Below the pieces are notes generated by a model. That model did no database searches. It was given only the letters and a program-made list of their open reading frames with translations, and had not been told where the DNA came from. The translations under genes and the position numbers were made by a program. 64,000 nt of DNA from Pseudomaricurvus alcaniphilus (GTDB lineage: Bacteria; Pseudomonadota; Gammaproteobacteria; Pseudomonadales; Cellvibrionaceae). The stretch covers positions 1-64,000 of the forward strand of contig NZ_JAAOIX010000001.1 of the NCBI RefSeq assembly GCF_011440395.1, given 5' to 3'. Shown here piece by piece: positions 35,848 to 45,118 of this stretch; position 1 is the first letter of the stretch; each line of letters starts with the position of its first letter.

Positions 35848-36477
35848 ATGTTATCCCGCAAAGCAACCATGCCCAAACCCGAAGCGGCACTGCCGGGGCG
35901 TAACACCGCCATAGCAGTGCCAAAAACCCACGCTGTGCTGAAAACACCCCTGCAAGGGCCGTTTCCGGAAGGGATGCAACAGGCCCTGTTCGGCCTCGGC
36001 TGTTTTTGGGGCGCGGAACGCAAATTTTGGCAATTGCCCGGGGTATATAGCACCGCGGTAGGTTACAGCGGCGGTTTTACGCCGAATCCCACCTACGAGG
36101 AGGTATGCTCGGGCATGACCGGCCACAATGAAGTTGTGTTGGTGGTGTTCGACCCGGAAAAAGTCCGTTATGAAGACTTGCTGGCGGTATTCTGGGAATC
36201 CCACAATCCCACCCAGGGCATGCGCCAGGGCAATGACCAGGGCACCCAGTATCGCTCGGGTATCTACGTTTTTGATGAGGCCCAACGCCGCGCCGCCGAG
36301 CGCAGCCGCGAGGTCTATCAGGAACGGCTCAAGGGTGCGCTGGCGGCGGCCATCACCACCGAGATTCAAACGGCCACTGATTTTTATTACGCCGAAGCCT
36401 ACCACCAGCAATACCTGCACAAAAACCCCGGCGGTTACTGTGGCCTCGGCGGTACCGGCGTCAGTTATTGCGGTTGA
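35848..36477 (+). CDS. msrA: Peptide methionine sulfoxide reductase MsrA
   Basis: 209 residues. Reduces methionine-S-sulfoxide. Catalytic C52 in GLGCFWGAE. Resolving cysteines C198 and C208 in [15 protein letters not shown], the three-cysteine type recycled by thioredoxin. About 40 residues precede the catalytic domain, as in the E. coli enzyme. No signal peptide. Monocistronic. Confidence 0.96.
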   Translation: MLSRKATMPKPEAALPGRNTAIAVPKTHAVLKTPLQGPFPEGMQQALFGLGCFWGAERKFWQLPGVYSTAVGYSGGFTPNPTYEEVCSGMTGHNEVVLVVFDPEKVRYEDLLAVFWESHNPTQGMRQGNDQGTQYRSGIYVFDEAQRRAAERSREVYQERLKGALAAAITTEIQTATDFYYAEAYHQQYLHKNPGGYCGLGGTGVSYCG

Positions 36478-36573
36478 CAGTTATTGGAGTTGACCGTTTT
36501 TGCGACTGAATCGTGCCGCTGACAGTGCTGCTGATTGCTCCGCCCATAGCGCAGTTAAGCTGAGCAGGCCTCA

Positions 36574-37437
36574 TTATTTAGCAGAGCGCTTGCGCATCAG
36601 TCCCTCTTGCGCCGTGGACGCCACCAGGCGCCCGGCCTGGTCGTAAAAACGGCCGAAATTCAGGCCCCGGCCTCCTGACGCTACCGGGCTCTCCATATCG
36701 TAATACAACCACTGATCAACGCGGAATGGGGCGTGGAACCACATGGCGTGGTCGAGGCTGGCGGCCTGGAGATTGTCCCGGCCAAAGCGAATATCGTGCG
36801 GAATCATCGCTGTAGCCATAAAGACGTAGTCCGAGGCATAGGCGAGAATAGACAGGTGCTGCACCGGGTCGTCAGCCAGAGGGTTGACGGTTTTAATCCA
36901 ATAGCCGTGCCGGGCTTCGGGGCTCTTGCTGCGCAGTATGTGCAGATCGCCATTGGTGCGGGTTTCGAAGGCACCAAATACATCCACCCGCGGAGGCAGT
37001 TGCAAAGCGGCCTGGCGCAACTCGGCAACCACCTCGGCGTCGTTGACCAAACTGTCCGCAGGGGGCACCGCCGGCATGGGGGCCTGGTGCTCAAAGCCTT
37101 GCTCCGGTATTTGGAAAGACAGCGCGGCGTTAAAAATGGCCTTGCCTTTCTGCTTTGCCACCACCCGCCGGGTAGTGAACGAACCGCCATCGCGGATAGG
37201 ATCGACGTCGTAGATGATGGGCCGATCGATGTCCCCGGCGCGGAGAAAATAGCCGTGCAGGGAGTGAATCTGGCGCTCCGCCGGCACCGTACGAATGGCT
37301 GCATTCAGGGCCTGGGCCAGCACCTGGCCGCCGTAGACATGGGGTAGTTCGCTGCAGGTGACCGGGCTGCGAAACAACAGTGTGTCCAGTTGTTCTACTT
37401 CGAGCAAATCGTACAGTCGTGCAGTAGGTTGGGTCAC
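36574..37437 (-). CDS. tesB: Acyl-CoA thioesterase II
   Basis: 287 residues, double hot-dog fold. The N-terminal half contains VYGGQVLAQALNAA and SLHGYFLRAGD. The C-terminal half has ASLDHAMWFHAPFRVDQWLYYDMESPVASGGRGL, with the catalytic Asp and Gln/Thr framework of TesB. It hydrolyses medium- and long-chain acyl-CoA in the cytoplasm. Monocistronic, 55 nt before the FlhB-tail-like gene on the same strand. Confidence 0.95.
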   Translation of the reverse strand: MTQPTARLYDLLEVEQLDTLLFRSPVTCSELPHVYGGQVLAQALNAAIRTVPAERQIHSLHGYFLRAGDIDRPIIYDVDPIRDGGSFTTRRVVAKQKGKAIFNAALSFQIPEQGFEHQAPMPAVPPADSLVNDAEVVAELRQAALQLPPRVDVFGAFETRTNGDLHILRSKSPEARHGYWIKTVNPLADDPVQHLSILAYASDYVFMATAMIPHDIRFGRDNLQAASLDHAMWFHAPFRVDQWLYYDMESPVASGGRGLNFGRFYDQAGRLVASTAQEGLMRKRSAK

Positions 37438-37492
37438 TTCTAAACCTCGGTTGTGAAACTAAAGTACGGGAAATGGCAGGGCAGTGCGCCAG

Positions 37493-37804
37493 TTATTTGG
37501 CTGGCTCGGCAAAACCCTCTGGCACCTTGCCCTGCAGTTCGTAGGCGAAGGCAATGATATGGGCAACGGCGATATACAGAGCCTCGGGGATACTATCACC
37601 CAACTCCAGCGTCACCAATAAATCCACCAGTGCGGCATTGTCGCACAGTGGAATGCCGTGCTCTTGCGCCACCGCCATAATGCGCTGGGCTTCATCGCCG
37701 ACACCCCGGGCAGTCACCGTTGGTGCGTTGACGCCATCGTAGTAGAGCGCCACGGCCTTGCGCAGTTGCTCGTCGGAGAAGTCGTTGCCGGGCCCCTGAT
37801 TCAT
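37493..37804 (-). CDS. FlhB C-terminal-domain-like protein (EscU/YscU family)
   Basis: 103 residues matching only the cytoplasmic export-switch domain of FlhB: KAVALYYDGVNAPTVTARGVGDEAQRIMAVAQEHGIPLCDNAALVDLL. The NPTH autocleavage motif of true FlhB is replaced by NAPTV, so cleavage is not expected. Such stand-alone FlhX/FhlX proteins can partly replace the FlhB tail in some bacteria. Its start overlaps the FliK-like stop (ATGA). No other flagellar genes are in the window. Confidence 0.88.
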   Translation of the reverse strand: MNQGPGNDFSDEQLRKAVALYYDGVNAPTVTARGVGDEAQRIMAVAQEHGIPLCDNAALVDLLVTLELGDSIPEALYIAVAHIIAFAYELQGKVPEGFAEPAK

Positions 37805-39423
37805 GTTCTTACGTCCACCAGCGAGTAGTCCAGGCGAATTTTATCGGCCGCCGGCTTGCCGGCAAAGCATTCGATTTTGGTCACTGTGACACCGTCCTTT
37901 TCCAGCCGCTGCTGCAGCTGTCCCAGGCGCTGCCGGGTGAGTGCCAGGGTTTGCGGTTGCTCGGCCCAGAGGCTGGCGCTAACGCTACTGTCGACCACCA
38001 TCAAATGAGCGTGCAGGGTACCGGCAGCGGGGAGTTCAAAGGCCAGTTTTACCAGCCACTGGCGTACCTGGCGGGGCGTCCGGTCGGGGCTTTCCGAGTA
38101 GTCCTGGACCCAGTCCTGGTCGATGCGCAGTTGCATGGTCTGCACCTCGTGACCGTAGCGCAGGGGAATTTCCAGCTGCCAGTGCTGGGTGGGGGCGGTT
38201 TCGCTGGCGCCGGGGCCGCGCTGCAGGGCTTGCAATTGCTGTAGCATCACCTTATCCAGTGCCGCGCCGACTTGCTGTTGCAGCTGTTGCAGGAGTTGGT
38301 CCTTGGCCACCACAGTGCTGAGGTTTTTTTGGCTGTCAGGTTTCAGCATCAGTTGCTTGAGCAGGCCGAGCAGGGCAGTGGGCAGGACTTGCTGGTGCTG
38401 GGCTGGGGCCACTGTCAGCGCCTGTAATTGGGTCGACAACAACAGCAGGGCTGCCTTCAAGTCCCCTCGGGCGAGCCCCAACAGGGGCGCCCCCGGCAGT
38501 GTTGCAGCGGCACTTGCTGTATTGCCCGGCGCGCTCCCCGTCCCGGTTTGGGCGGCGAGCCGATGCTCCAGCTGCAGGCCGCTGTTGGCCAGGGTTTGCT
38601 TCAGTAGCGCCGGTTGACTCAACTGCTGTGGTGTGCGCAGGTGGGAGGCCAGCAACTGCAAGCTCTGTTGCAGGCTGGGCGGCAATTGCTGGCGCAGGTT
38701 GCTGTTGACGGGCAGCGCCAGAACCTTCGCCAGCAGGGCCGCGCTGACCAGGGTTTCGCTGAGCACGGCATTGCCGGGCGCCTGTTTCGGCAATAGCTGG
38801 CGCAACTCCTGTTGCATGGCGGTCAACTGCTTGCTATCCAGTGGCGCAGGCGCTGCACCTGAGGCCAATGCACCTGAGGCCAATGCAGTAGGGCCGGACT
38901 GAGTGGATGCCGCGGTGGCAACACCAGTCCCAAGGGCGCCTCTATCTAACGCCGCCTGGGGCAAGAGCAACAGGCGGCCGCGATTCAGTTGTACCGCAAT
39001 TTCAGCCCCAGCCTTGACTGGCTGGTCGGTAAAGGTCAGCAGGCTGCGGCCCTTGACGTCAATCTCCACCAGTTTGAGCGCCTGGCTTTTCAGCAAACTG
39101 GCGAGGTTGTCGCCGAGGGTGGCCGCAGGGGCCGCGTTACCGGCGGCGCGACTGCCAGTGCTGGCGGCGGTCTCGGTAGTGGGGTTGGCGAGGGTGATCA
39201 GGCGGGCGCGCAGCGTGTCGTCCACAGTGCTGACCGACTTGACCAACGCCCGGGCAGCCTCACCCTCCCGGATGTTCAGGGTATTGAGTGCCGCCTGCAG
39301 CGCTCCCTGGCGTTGATCGAGGGTGGTGGCCAGTGAGTTTTGGGTACCGCGCAGGCTAATTTGTGAACTGCTGGGCAGGTCAATCGCCATTAACTGATAA
39401 TTTATCCATGAATTTTCCGTCAT
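37801..39423 (-). CDS. FliK-like flagellar hook-length control protein
   Basis: 540 residues from ATG 39423; ATG 39390 is also possible and neither has a strong ribosome binding site. The first 380 residues are Gln/Leu/Ala-rich and flexible, including the tandem duplication ASGAL-ASGAA. The C-terminal domain (about 420-540) has the FliK substrate-switch pattern LEIPLRYGHEVQTMQLRID and later LHAHLMVVDSSVSASLWAEQPQTLALTRQRLGQLQQRLEKDG. Translationally coupled to the FlhB-tail gene, its expected partner. Divergent from ccmA. Confidence 0.85.
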   Translation of the reverse strand: MTENSWINYQLMAIDLPSSSQISLRGTQNSLATTLDQRQGALQAALNTLNIREGEAARALVKSVSTVDDTLRARLITLANPTTETAASTGSRAAGNAAPAATLGDNLASLLKSQALKLVEIDVKGRSLLTFTDQPVKAGAEIAVQLNRGRLLLLPQAALDRGALGTGVATAASTQSGPTALASGALASGAAPAPLDSKQLTAMQQELRQLLPKQAPGNAVLSETLVSAALLAKVLALPVNSNLRQQLPPSLQQSLQLLASHLRTPQQLSQPALLKQTLANSGLQLEHRLAAQTGTGSAPGNTASAAATLPGAPLLGLARGDLKAALLLLSTQLQALTVAPAQHQQVLPTALLGLLKQLMLKPDSQKNLSTVVAKDQLLQQLQQQVGAALDKVMLQQLQALQRGPGASETAPTQHWQLEIPLRYGHEVQTMQLRIDQDWVQDYSESPDRTPRQVRQWLVKLAFELPAAGTLHAHLMVVDSSVSASLWAEQPQTLALTRQRLGQLQQRLEKDGVTVTKIECFAGKPAADKIRLDYSLVDVRT

Positions 39424-39553
39424 TTCACAGTAGTATTGCCTGCTTTTGGCCCCTGCGGTGACGTCGGGCCGAGCCAATACTGACTGCGTTAGCTTACTCT
39501 ACAGTATAGCGGCACAACGGTCCTTAACCTTACTGACTTAGCTGTAGCGCTGA

Positions 39554-40228
39554 ATGAATCCACATCTGCTCGAACTCAAACAACTGCATTGCGAACGCGA
39601 TGAACGGGTATTGTTTACCGGGCTTGATTTGCACATCAATGCCGGCGACGTGGTGCAAGTAGAAGGCCCCAACGGCTGTGGCAAAACTACCTTGCTGCGT
39701 CTGTTGACCACCACCTCCAGCGACTACCGTGGCGAGATCCTGTGGCAGGGTCAAGCGTTGCGCCGCGCCAGGTTGGACTATCTCAATCAGCTGCTCTACG
39801 TGGGCCATTTGCCCGGGGTAAAAAAGGCGCTGTCGCCGCGGGAAAATCTCAACTGGTTTACCGGCATGTACCAGGGGCATCAGCGTTGCAGTATCGAGGC
39901 GGCACTGGAGCAGGTGGGGCTGTTCGGCTTTGAGGATGTGCCCTGTTTCCAACTGTCCGCCGGGCAATTGCGGCGGGTGGCGCTGGCGCGCCTGTTCCTG
40001 ACCCCGGCCCGGGTCTGGATTCTCGACGAGCCCTTCACCGCCATTGACAAGCAGGGTGTCGCCAACCTGGAAGCGCTGATGGCAGAGCACGCCAGCGGCG
40101 GCGGTTGCGTCCTGCTGACCACTCACCAGGACATGCAGCGTGCGGCGACGGTGCGCAAACTGAACCTCAATGACTACAAGCCCGTAGCAACCGCGGCAGA
40201 GTTTACAACGCCGGCGGAGGAACGGTGA
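39554..40228 (+). CDS. ccmA: Heme exporter ATP-binding protein CcmA
   Basis: 224 residues. ABC ATPase with Walker A GPNGCGKTTLLR near residue 38, signature LSAGQLRRVALARL near 135 and Walker B VWILDEP near 155. It works with CcmB and CcmC to release holo-CcmE for cytochrome c maturation. First gene of a seven-gene + strand operon; ccmB starts 1 nt after its stop. Confidence 0.96.
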   Translation: MNPHLLELKQLHCERDERVLFTGLDLHINAGDVVQVEGPNGCGKTTLLRLLTTTSSDYRGEILWQGQALRRARLDYLNQLLYVGHLPGVKKALSPRENLNWFTGMYQGHQRCSIEAALEQVGLFGFEDVPCFQLSAGQLRRVALARLFLTPARVWILDEPFTAIDKQGVANLEALMAEHASGGGCVLLTTHQDMQRAATVRKLNLNDYKPVATAAEFTTPAEER

Positions 40229-40229
40229 T

Positions 40230-40964
40230 ATGAGCGATATACCACTGGCTGAAGAGCAGCTGCTCAGGTCCCGGCAGCTGGTATCCCCAGGGGTCTGGGC
40301 GGGGTTTTTGGCGACCCTGCGGCGCGATACCATCATCGCTTTCCGCCACCGCGGCGAGATGATGAACCCGCTGGTTTTTTTCCTGATGGTGATCACTATG
40401 GTGCCGCTGGGCATCAGCCCCGAGCGTATAATCCTGGCGACCCTGGCTCCGGGCATGATTTGGGTGGTGGCGCTGCTGGCAACCCTGCTGTCCCTGGACA
40501 GCCTGTTCCGCAGTGATTTTGAAGATGGCACCCTCGAGCAGCTGCTGATGTCGCCGCAGCCCCTGTATTTCCAGGTGTTGGCAAAAGTTGCGGTCCACTG
40601 GCTGGTCACCGGCCTGCCGCTGACGCTGATGGCGCCCTTGCTCGGTGTCATGTTGTCACTGCCGGCGGCTGGATTCGTGCCGCTGTGTTATACGCTGCTG
40701 CTGGGCACTGCCAGCCTGAGCCTGATCGGGGCAATTGGTGCCGCCCTGACCGTTGCCCTGCGCAAGGGCGGCTTGTTATTGTCGCTGGTTATTATGCCGC
40801 TGTATGTGCCAGTGCTGATATTTGGGGCCAGCGCGGTCAACAATGGGATCGAGGGTTTCCCCATCGGCGGGCAATTGGCGGTGCTGGGGGCATTCCTGGC
40901 AATGGCGATTGTACTGGCCCCCATGGCGGCAGCGGGCGCACTGCGCATCGGCATTAACGGTTGA
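40230..40964 (+). CDS. ccmB: Heme exporter membrane protein CcmB
   Basis: 244 residues with about six membrane segments. Opens with the usual FLATLRRDTIIAFRHRGEMMNPLVFFLMV and contains SLFRSDFEDGTLEQLLMSPQPLYFQVLAKVAVHWL, typical of CcmB. Forms the membrane part of the CcmA2B complex. One nucleotide separates it from ccmA. Confidence 0.95.
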   Translation: MSDIPLAEEQLLRSRQLVSPGVWAGFLATLRRDTIIAFRHRGEMMNPLVFFLMVITMVPLGISPERIILATLAPGMIWVVALLATLLSLDSLFRSDFEDGTLEQLLMSPQPLYFQVLAKVAVHWLVTGLPLTLMAPLLGVMLSLPAAGFVPLCYTLLLGTASLSLIGAIGAALTVALRKGGLLLSLVIMPLYVPVLIFGASAVNNGIEGFPIGGQLAVLGAFLAMAIVLAPMAAAGALRIGING

Positions 40965-40993
40965 TTTAACGATTTCGCAAAAGAGGTAGATTT

Positions 40994-41734
40994 GTGGCTT
41001 GGCAATGGTTTCACCGCTTGGGTTCTCCGCGCTGGTTTTACGAAAAAACCGGCCCCTGGATGCCGTGGTTGGCAGTGCTCAGTGCGGTGTTGTTAATCAG
41101 CGGGGCGGTTTGGGGCCTGGCCTTTGCTCCGGCGGATATGAAGCAGGGCAACAGTTACCGCATTATCTATATACACGTGCCGGCGGCATTCCTGGCCCTG
41201 GCCGGCTACTACATAATGGCGATCAGCGGGGCAATCGGCCTGATCTGGAAGATGAAACTGGCCGATATGGTGATGAAAAGTGCCGCCCCCATCGGCGCGG
41301 TACTGACGTTTGTGGCGCTGGTTACCGGTGCCATCTGGGGTAAACCCACCTGGGGCACCTGGTGGGTCTGGGATGCCCGCATTACGTCCATGCTGATCCT
41401 GTTTTTCCTGTACCTGGGCGTTATCGCCTTGCAGGAGGCTTACCAGCATCAGGATACGGCTAATAAGGCCAGTGCAATCCTGGCGTTGGTTGGCACCGTA
41501 AACATACCGATTATCTATAAATCGGTGGACTGGTGGTACACCTTGCACCAGCCGGCGACGATTAAATTCACCTCGGAATCCACCATTCACCCGTCCATGC
41601 TGTACCCGCTGCTGACCATGGTGATCGGATTCTACTGCTTCTATGCGCTGGTATTGCTGCTGCGAACTCGCAGCGAAGTGCTGGAGCGGGAAAAGAAAAC
41701 CCGCTGGGTGCAGGACCTGGCGCGGCAGGGCTGA
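40994..41734 (+). CDS. ccmC: Heme-handling protein CcmC
   Basis: 246 residues from GTG 40994 (AAGAGG upstream). Six membrane segments and the tryptophan-rich heme-binding WD motif WGKPTWGTWWVWDARITSMLILFFLYLG near residue 115; flanking His residues in the periplasmic loops (YIHVPAAF, WYTLHQPA). It loads heme onto CcmE. Confidence 0.96.
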   Translation: MAWQWFHRLGSPRWFYEKTGPWMPWLAVLSAVLLISGAVWGLAFAPADMKQGNSYRIIYIHVPAAFLALAGYYIMAISGAIGLIWKMKLADMVMKSAAPIGAVLTFVALVTGAIWGKPTWGTWWVWDARITSMLILFFLYLGVIALQEAYQHQDTANKASAILALVGTVNIPIIYKSVDWWYTLHQPATIKFTSESTIHPSMLYPLLTMVIGFYCFYALVLLLRTRSEVLEREKKTRWVQDLARQG

Positions 41735-41809
41735 AAATTACGATGATTAGCGCAACCATGGGTTCAATATTCACAAGAATGCTCAAGACAATGACAGGTA
41801 CTACTGCAC

Positions 41810-42067
41810 GTGCAATTTCAATTTGATAGCGTTTCCGACCTGCTGGCCATGGCCGGCCACGGCCCCTATGTCTGGGCGGCCTATGGCATTACCCTGGTGA
41901 GCCTGCTGTACCTGGTTGTCACGCCGCTGCGTCGGCGCCGTGCGCTGCTGGCAGCACTGCGCCGGCAGCAGCGGATGAACCGAGCTGAGACGGAGCTGTC
42001 CAAACAGGGTGCAGCTGCCGACCCTGCAGCAACACCTTCACCAAGCCGCGACCCCCGCGTCAATTAA
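41810..42067 (+). CDS. ccmD: Heme exporter subunit CcmD
   Basis: 85 residues from GTG 41810; the nearby ATGs are in another frame. One membrane segment after FDSVSDLLAMAGHGPYVWAAYGITLVSLLYLVV, the conserved CcmD start. The Arg-rich cytoplasmic side (TPLRRRRALLAALRRQQR) is followed by an unusually long Ser/Pro/Ala tail. Small subunit that helps release CcmE. Confidence 0.9.
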   Translation: MQFQFDSVSDLLAMAGHGPYVWAAYGITLVSLLYLVVTPLRRRRALLAALRRQQRMNRAETELSKQGAAADPAATPSPSRDPRVN

Positions 42068-42088
42068 CCGCAGAATTAACGAGTTACT

Positions 42089-42577
42089 ATGCATCCTGTT
42101 CGTAAACAACGTCTGATCCTGGTGGTCTTTGTGGTCGCCTTTTCCTGTCTGGCGGTGGGTTTGCTCACCTATGCCCTGCGCGAAAACATCAATCTGTTCT
42201 ACCCGCCATCCAGCATAGTCGCGGGCCAGGCGCCGGTGGACAAGCGCATTCGCGCCGGCGGCTGTGTCTTACCGGGCCAGGTAAAGCGCGCTGCCGACAG
42301 TCTCGATGTCAACTTCCTGATCACCGATGGCGCGGCCAATGTTGAGGTGCACTACAGCGGCATTTTGCCCGACCTGTTTGCCGAAGGTGAGGCGGTAGTC
42401 GTCAACGGCAGCCTCAATGGCGACGGGGTGTTTATGGCTACCGAAGTGTTGGCCAAACACGATGAAACCTACATGCCGCCGGAAGTGTCTGATTCGATCC
42501 AGCAATCCGGTGCCTTAAACGCGGCCAATAGCGGTCAGCACCAAGCCACCTGCGAGGGCATGCAATATGGTTCCTGA
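42089..42577 (+). CDS. ccmE: Heme chaperone CcmE
   Basis: 162 residues. N-terminal membrane anchor (about 8-28) and a periplasmic OB-fold. The heme-binding histidine is H124 in AKHDETYMPPE. Its stop overlaps the ccmF start by 11 nt. Confidence 0.96.
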   Translation: MHPVRKQRLILVVFVVAFSCLAVGLLTYALRENINLFYPPSSIVAGQAPVDKRIRAGGCVLPGQVKRAADSLDVNFLITDGAANVEVHYSGILPDLFAEGEAVVVNGSLNGDGVFMATEVLAKHDETYMPPEVSDSIQQSGALNAANSGQHQATCEGMQYGS

Positions 42578-44543
42578 GCTGGGCCATTTCGCCCTGATAC
42601 TGTCCTTCTGCCTGGCTCTGTGCCTGGCGGTTGTACCCATGTGGGGCACGGCAATCGGTAATACTGCCATGATGCGCTCATCGCGCAGCATGTCGTTGGG
42701 CATGTTTGTGTTTAGCGCGCTGGCCTTTGCCTGTCTCACCTATGCCTTCTGCGTGGACGACTTTTCCGTGGTGTACGTCGCCAACCAGTCCAACACTCTG
42801 TTGCCCATCGAGTACAAAGTCAGCGCGGTCTGGGGCGGGCACGAGGGTTCGCTGTTGCTGTGGGTGCTGATCCTGTCTGGCTGGACCCTGGCAGTAGCGG
42901 CTTTCAGTGACGATATGCCGCTGGATATGGTGGCGCGGGTGCTGTCGGTGATGGGCATGGTAGCGGTGGGGTTCTATGCCTTTGTGCTGCTCACCTCCAA
43001 CCCCTTTGATCGCCACCTGCCCAACGCGCCGGCGGAAGGCGGCGACCTCAACCCGCTGCTGCAGGATCCTGGCTTGATTATCCACCCACCCATGCTCTAC
43101 ATGGGTTACGTCGGTTTTTCCGTAGTGTTCGCCTTTGCCATCGCCGCGCTTCTCTCCGGCCGCCTGGACAGCGCCTGGGCGCGCTGGTCGCGACCCTGGA
43201 CCACCGTGGCCTGGGTATTCCTGACCCTGGGTATCGCCCTCGGCAGTTGGTGGGCCTACTACGAACTGGGCTGGGGCGGCTGGTGGTTCTGGGATCCGGT
43301 GGAGAATGCCTCCTTTATGCCCTGGCTGGTGGGCACCGCGTTGGTCCACTCACTGGCAGTCACTGAAAAGCGGGGTGTTTTCAAAAGCTGGACCTTGCTG
43401 CTGGCCATATTCGCCTTTTCCCTCAGCCTGCTGGGTACCTTCCTGGTGCGTTCCGGGGTGCTCACCTCCGTGCACGCCTTTGCCGCCGACCCGGAGCGGG
43501 GAGTCTTTATCCTTATCTTCCTGGCCATTGTGGTGGGCGGTTCCCTGACCCTGTATGCGGTGCGTGCGCCGGCGGTAAAAGCCACTGCCAGCTTCCAGTG
43601 GCTGTCGCGGGAGGCGCTGCTGCTGGGTAACAACGTTATTTTTGCCGTTGCCACGGCGACCATTTTGTTGGGGACCCTCTATCCACTGATCGCCGACGCC
43701 CTCGACTGGGGCAAGATCTCCGTCGGTCCGCCGTATTTTAATTTTTTCTTTGTGCCGCTGATGGGGTTGCTGGCCCTGCTGATGGGTGTCGGTATGCTCA
43801 GCAACTGGAAGAGCAGTCGCTGGGCTGTCCTGCGCCAGTGGTTGTCACTGCCGTTGCTGGGCAGTGTGGTGCTGGGTATCAGCCTGCCATTTTTTAGCGG
43901 CGACTCCTGGTCCCCAAGTGCGGCTCTGGCCTACGCCATTGGCAGCTGGGTGATCCTGGCGACTCTGGCGGATATTTACTATCGCACCCGCAACCGGCGC
44001 GGCCTGGCGGCCAGGTTTAACGCGGTCTCGCTGAGCTACAAAGGTATGGTTATCGCCCACTTGGGTGTGGCTATGACGCTGCTCGGTGCCACGCTCAATA
44101 CCATCTACTCGGACCAGCGCGACATGCGCCTGGCAGTGGGGCAGGGGGTTGTGCAAGGCGGTTATGAGTTTCGCTTCCAAGGCGCCGACAAGGTCCGTGG
44201 GCCGAACTATGTGGCCGATCGCGGCACTGTGGAAATCTACCGCGATGGCGAACTGTACGATGTACTGCATCCCGAGAAGCGGCGCTATCTGTCCGGTGGC
44301 AACCTGATGACCGAAGTGGGTATCAATGCCGGCTTTTGGCGCGACCTTTACGTGGCCCTGGGTGAACCGCTGGACAACGGGGCCTGGGCGGTGCGGGTAC
44401 ATTACAAGCCGTTTGTACGCTGGATTTGGCTGGGGGCCTTGATGATGGGCCTGGGTGGCGTGCTCGCCATTCTCGATAAACGCTATCGGCGCGTTACCCG
44501 AGCCGTCAGCGTGCCCGCAGGGGGCGCCGATGCCGCACTTTAA
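42567..44543 (+). CDS. ccmF: Cytochrome c heme lyase subunit CcmF
   Basis: 658 residues, about 15 membrane segments. The WWD heme motif is GWGGWWFWDPVENASFMPWL near residue 235; the companion HGGHEGS-like element is VWGGHEGSLLLWVLILS near 90. It attaches heme to apocytochrome c together with CcmH, which is not encoded here. Overlaps ccmE by 11 nt and precedes ccmG by 33 nt. Confidence 0.96.
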   Translation: MVPELGHFALILSFCLALCLAVVPMWGTAIGNTAMMRSSRSMSLGMFVFSALAFACLTYAFCVDDFSVVYVANQSNTLLPIEYKVSAVWGGHEGSLLLWVLILSGWTLAVAAFSDDMPLDMVARVLSVMGMVAVGFYAFVLLTSNPFDRHLPNAPAEGGDLNPLLQDPGLIIHPPMLYMGYVGFSVVFAFAIAALLSGRLDSAWARWSRPWTTVAWVFLTLGIALGSWWAYYELGWGGWWFWDPVENASFMPWLVGTALVHSLAVTEKRGVFKSWTLLLAIFAFSLSLLGTFLVRSGVLTSVHAFAADPERGVFILIFLAIVVGGSLTLYAVRAPAVKATASFQWLSREALLLGNNVIFAVATATILLGTLYPLIADALDWGKISVGPPYFNFFFVPLMGLLALLMGVGMLSNWKSSRWAVLRQWLSLPLLGSVVLGISLPFFSGDSWSPSAALAYAIGSWVILATLADIYYRTRNRRGLAARFNAVSLSYKGMVIAHLGVAMTLLGATLNTIYSDQRDMRLAVGQGVVQGGYEFRFQGADKVRGPNYVADRGTVEIYRDGELYDVLHPEKRRYLSGGNLMTEVGINAGFWRDLYVALGEPLDNGAWAVRVHYKPFVRWIWLGALMMGLGGVLAILDKRYRRVTRAVSVPAGGADAAL

Positions 44544-44576
44544 TTCCGTCATATTTGTCGCTGTTTGAGTTATTCC

Positions 44577-45104
44577 ATGTCGCGTTTCAAGCTGTTTATT
44601 CCGTTACTGGTTTTTTTAATCCTGGCCATATTCTTCTGGCGGGGCCTGAGCCTGGACCCCACAGCCATGCCCTCGGCGCTGATCGACCGGCCGGTGCCGG
44701 CCTTTAAACTGGCAACGGTGAAAGATCCGCAACAGTTTTACACCGAGCAGGATCTCAAGGGTGAGGTGGCGCTGCTTAATGTCTGGGCTACCTGGTGCGT
44801 CGCCTGCCGGGTGGAACACCCGTTCCTGGTGCAGTTGGCCCAGCAGGGCCTGAAAATAGTCGGTATCAACTACAAGGACGATGTGGCGGAAGCCCGGGTA
44901 TGGTTGCAAAAACTGGCCGACCCCTACGTCTACAGTGTGGTCGATGCGGATGGCCGGCTGGGTATTGACCTGGGTGTGTTCGGCGCGCCGGAAACCTATG
45001 TGCTCGATAAAGAGGGCGTGATTCGCTACAAGCACGTCGGGGTGGTGGACGCCAAAGTCTGGCGTGAAACCATCGAGCCCATCGTCAATTCACTGCGCCA
45101 GTAG
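44577..45104 (+). CDS. ccmG: Thiol-disulfide protein CcmG/DsbE
   Basis: 175 residues from ATG 44577. N-terminal membrane anchor and a periplasmic thioredoxin domain. The active site is WCVAC (C74, C77) rather than the usual WCPTC of CcmG; cis-proline region GVFGAPETYVLD is intact. It keeps apocytochrome CXXCH cysteines reduced. The operon ends here without ccmH/ccmI. Confidence 0.94.
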   Translation: MSRFKLFIPLLVFLILAIFFWRGLSLDPTAMPSALIDRPVPAFKLATVKDPQQFYTEQDLKGEVALLNVWATWCVACRVEHPFLVQLAQQGLKIVGINYKDDVAEARVWLQKLADPYVYSVVDADGRLGIDLGVFGAPETYVLDKEGVIRYKHVGVVDAKVWRETIEPIVNSLRQ

Positions 45105-45118
45105 AGGGCTTGCAGCCA

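Noticed and set aside
41743-41826. 27-codon frame between ccmC and ccmD
   Set aside because: It overlaps the ccmD start, has no Shine-Dalgarno, and its composition is nondescript; probably leader sequence.
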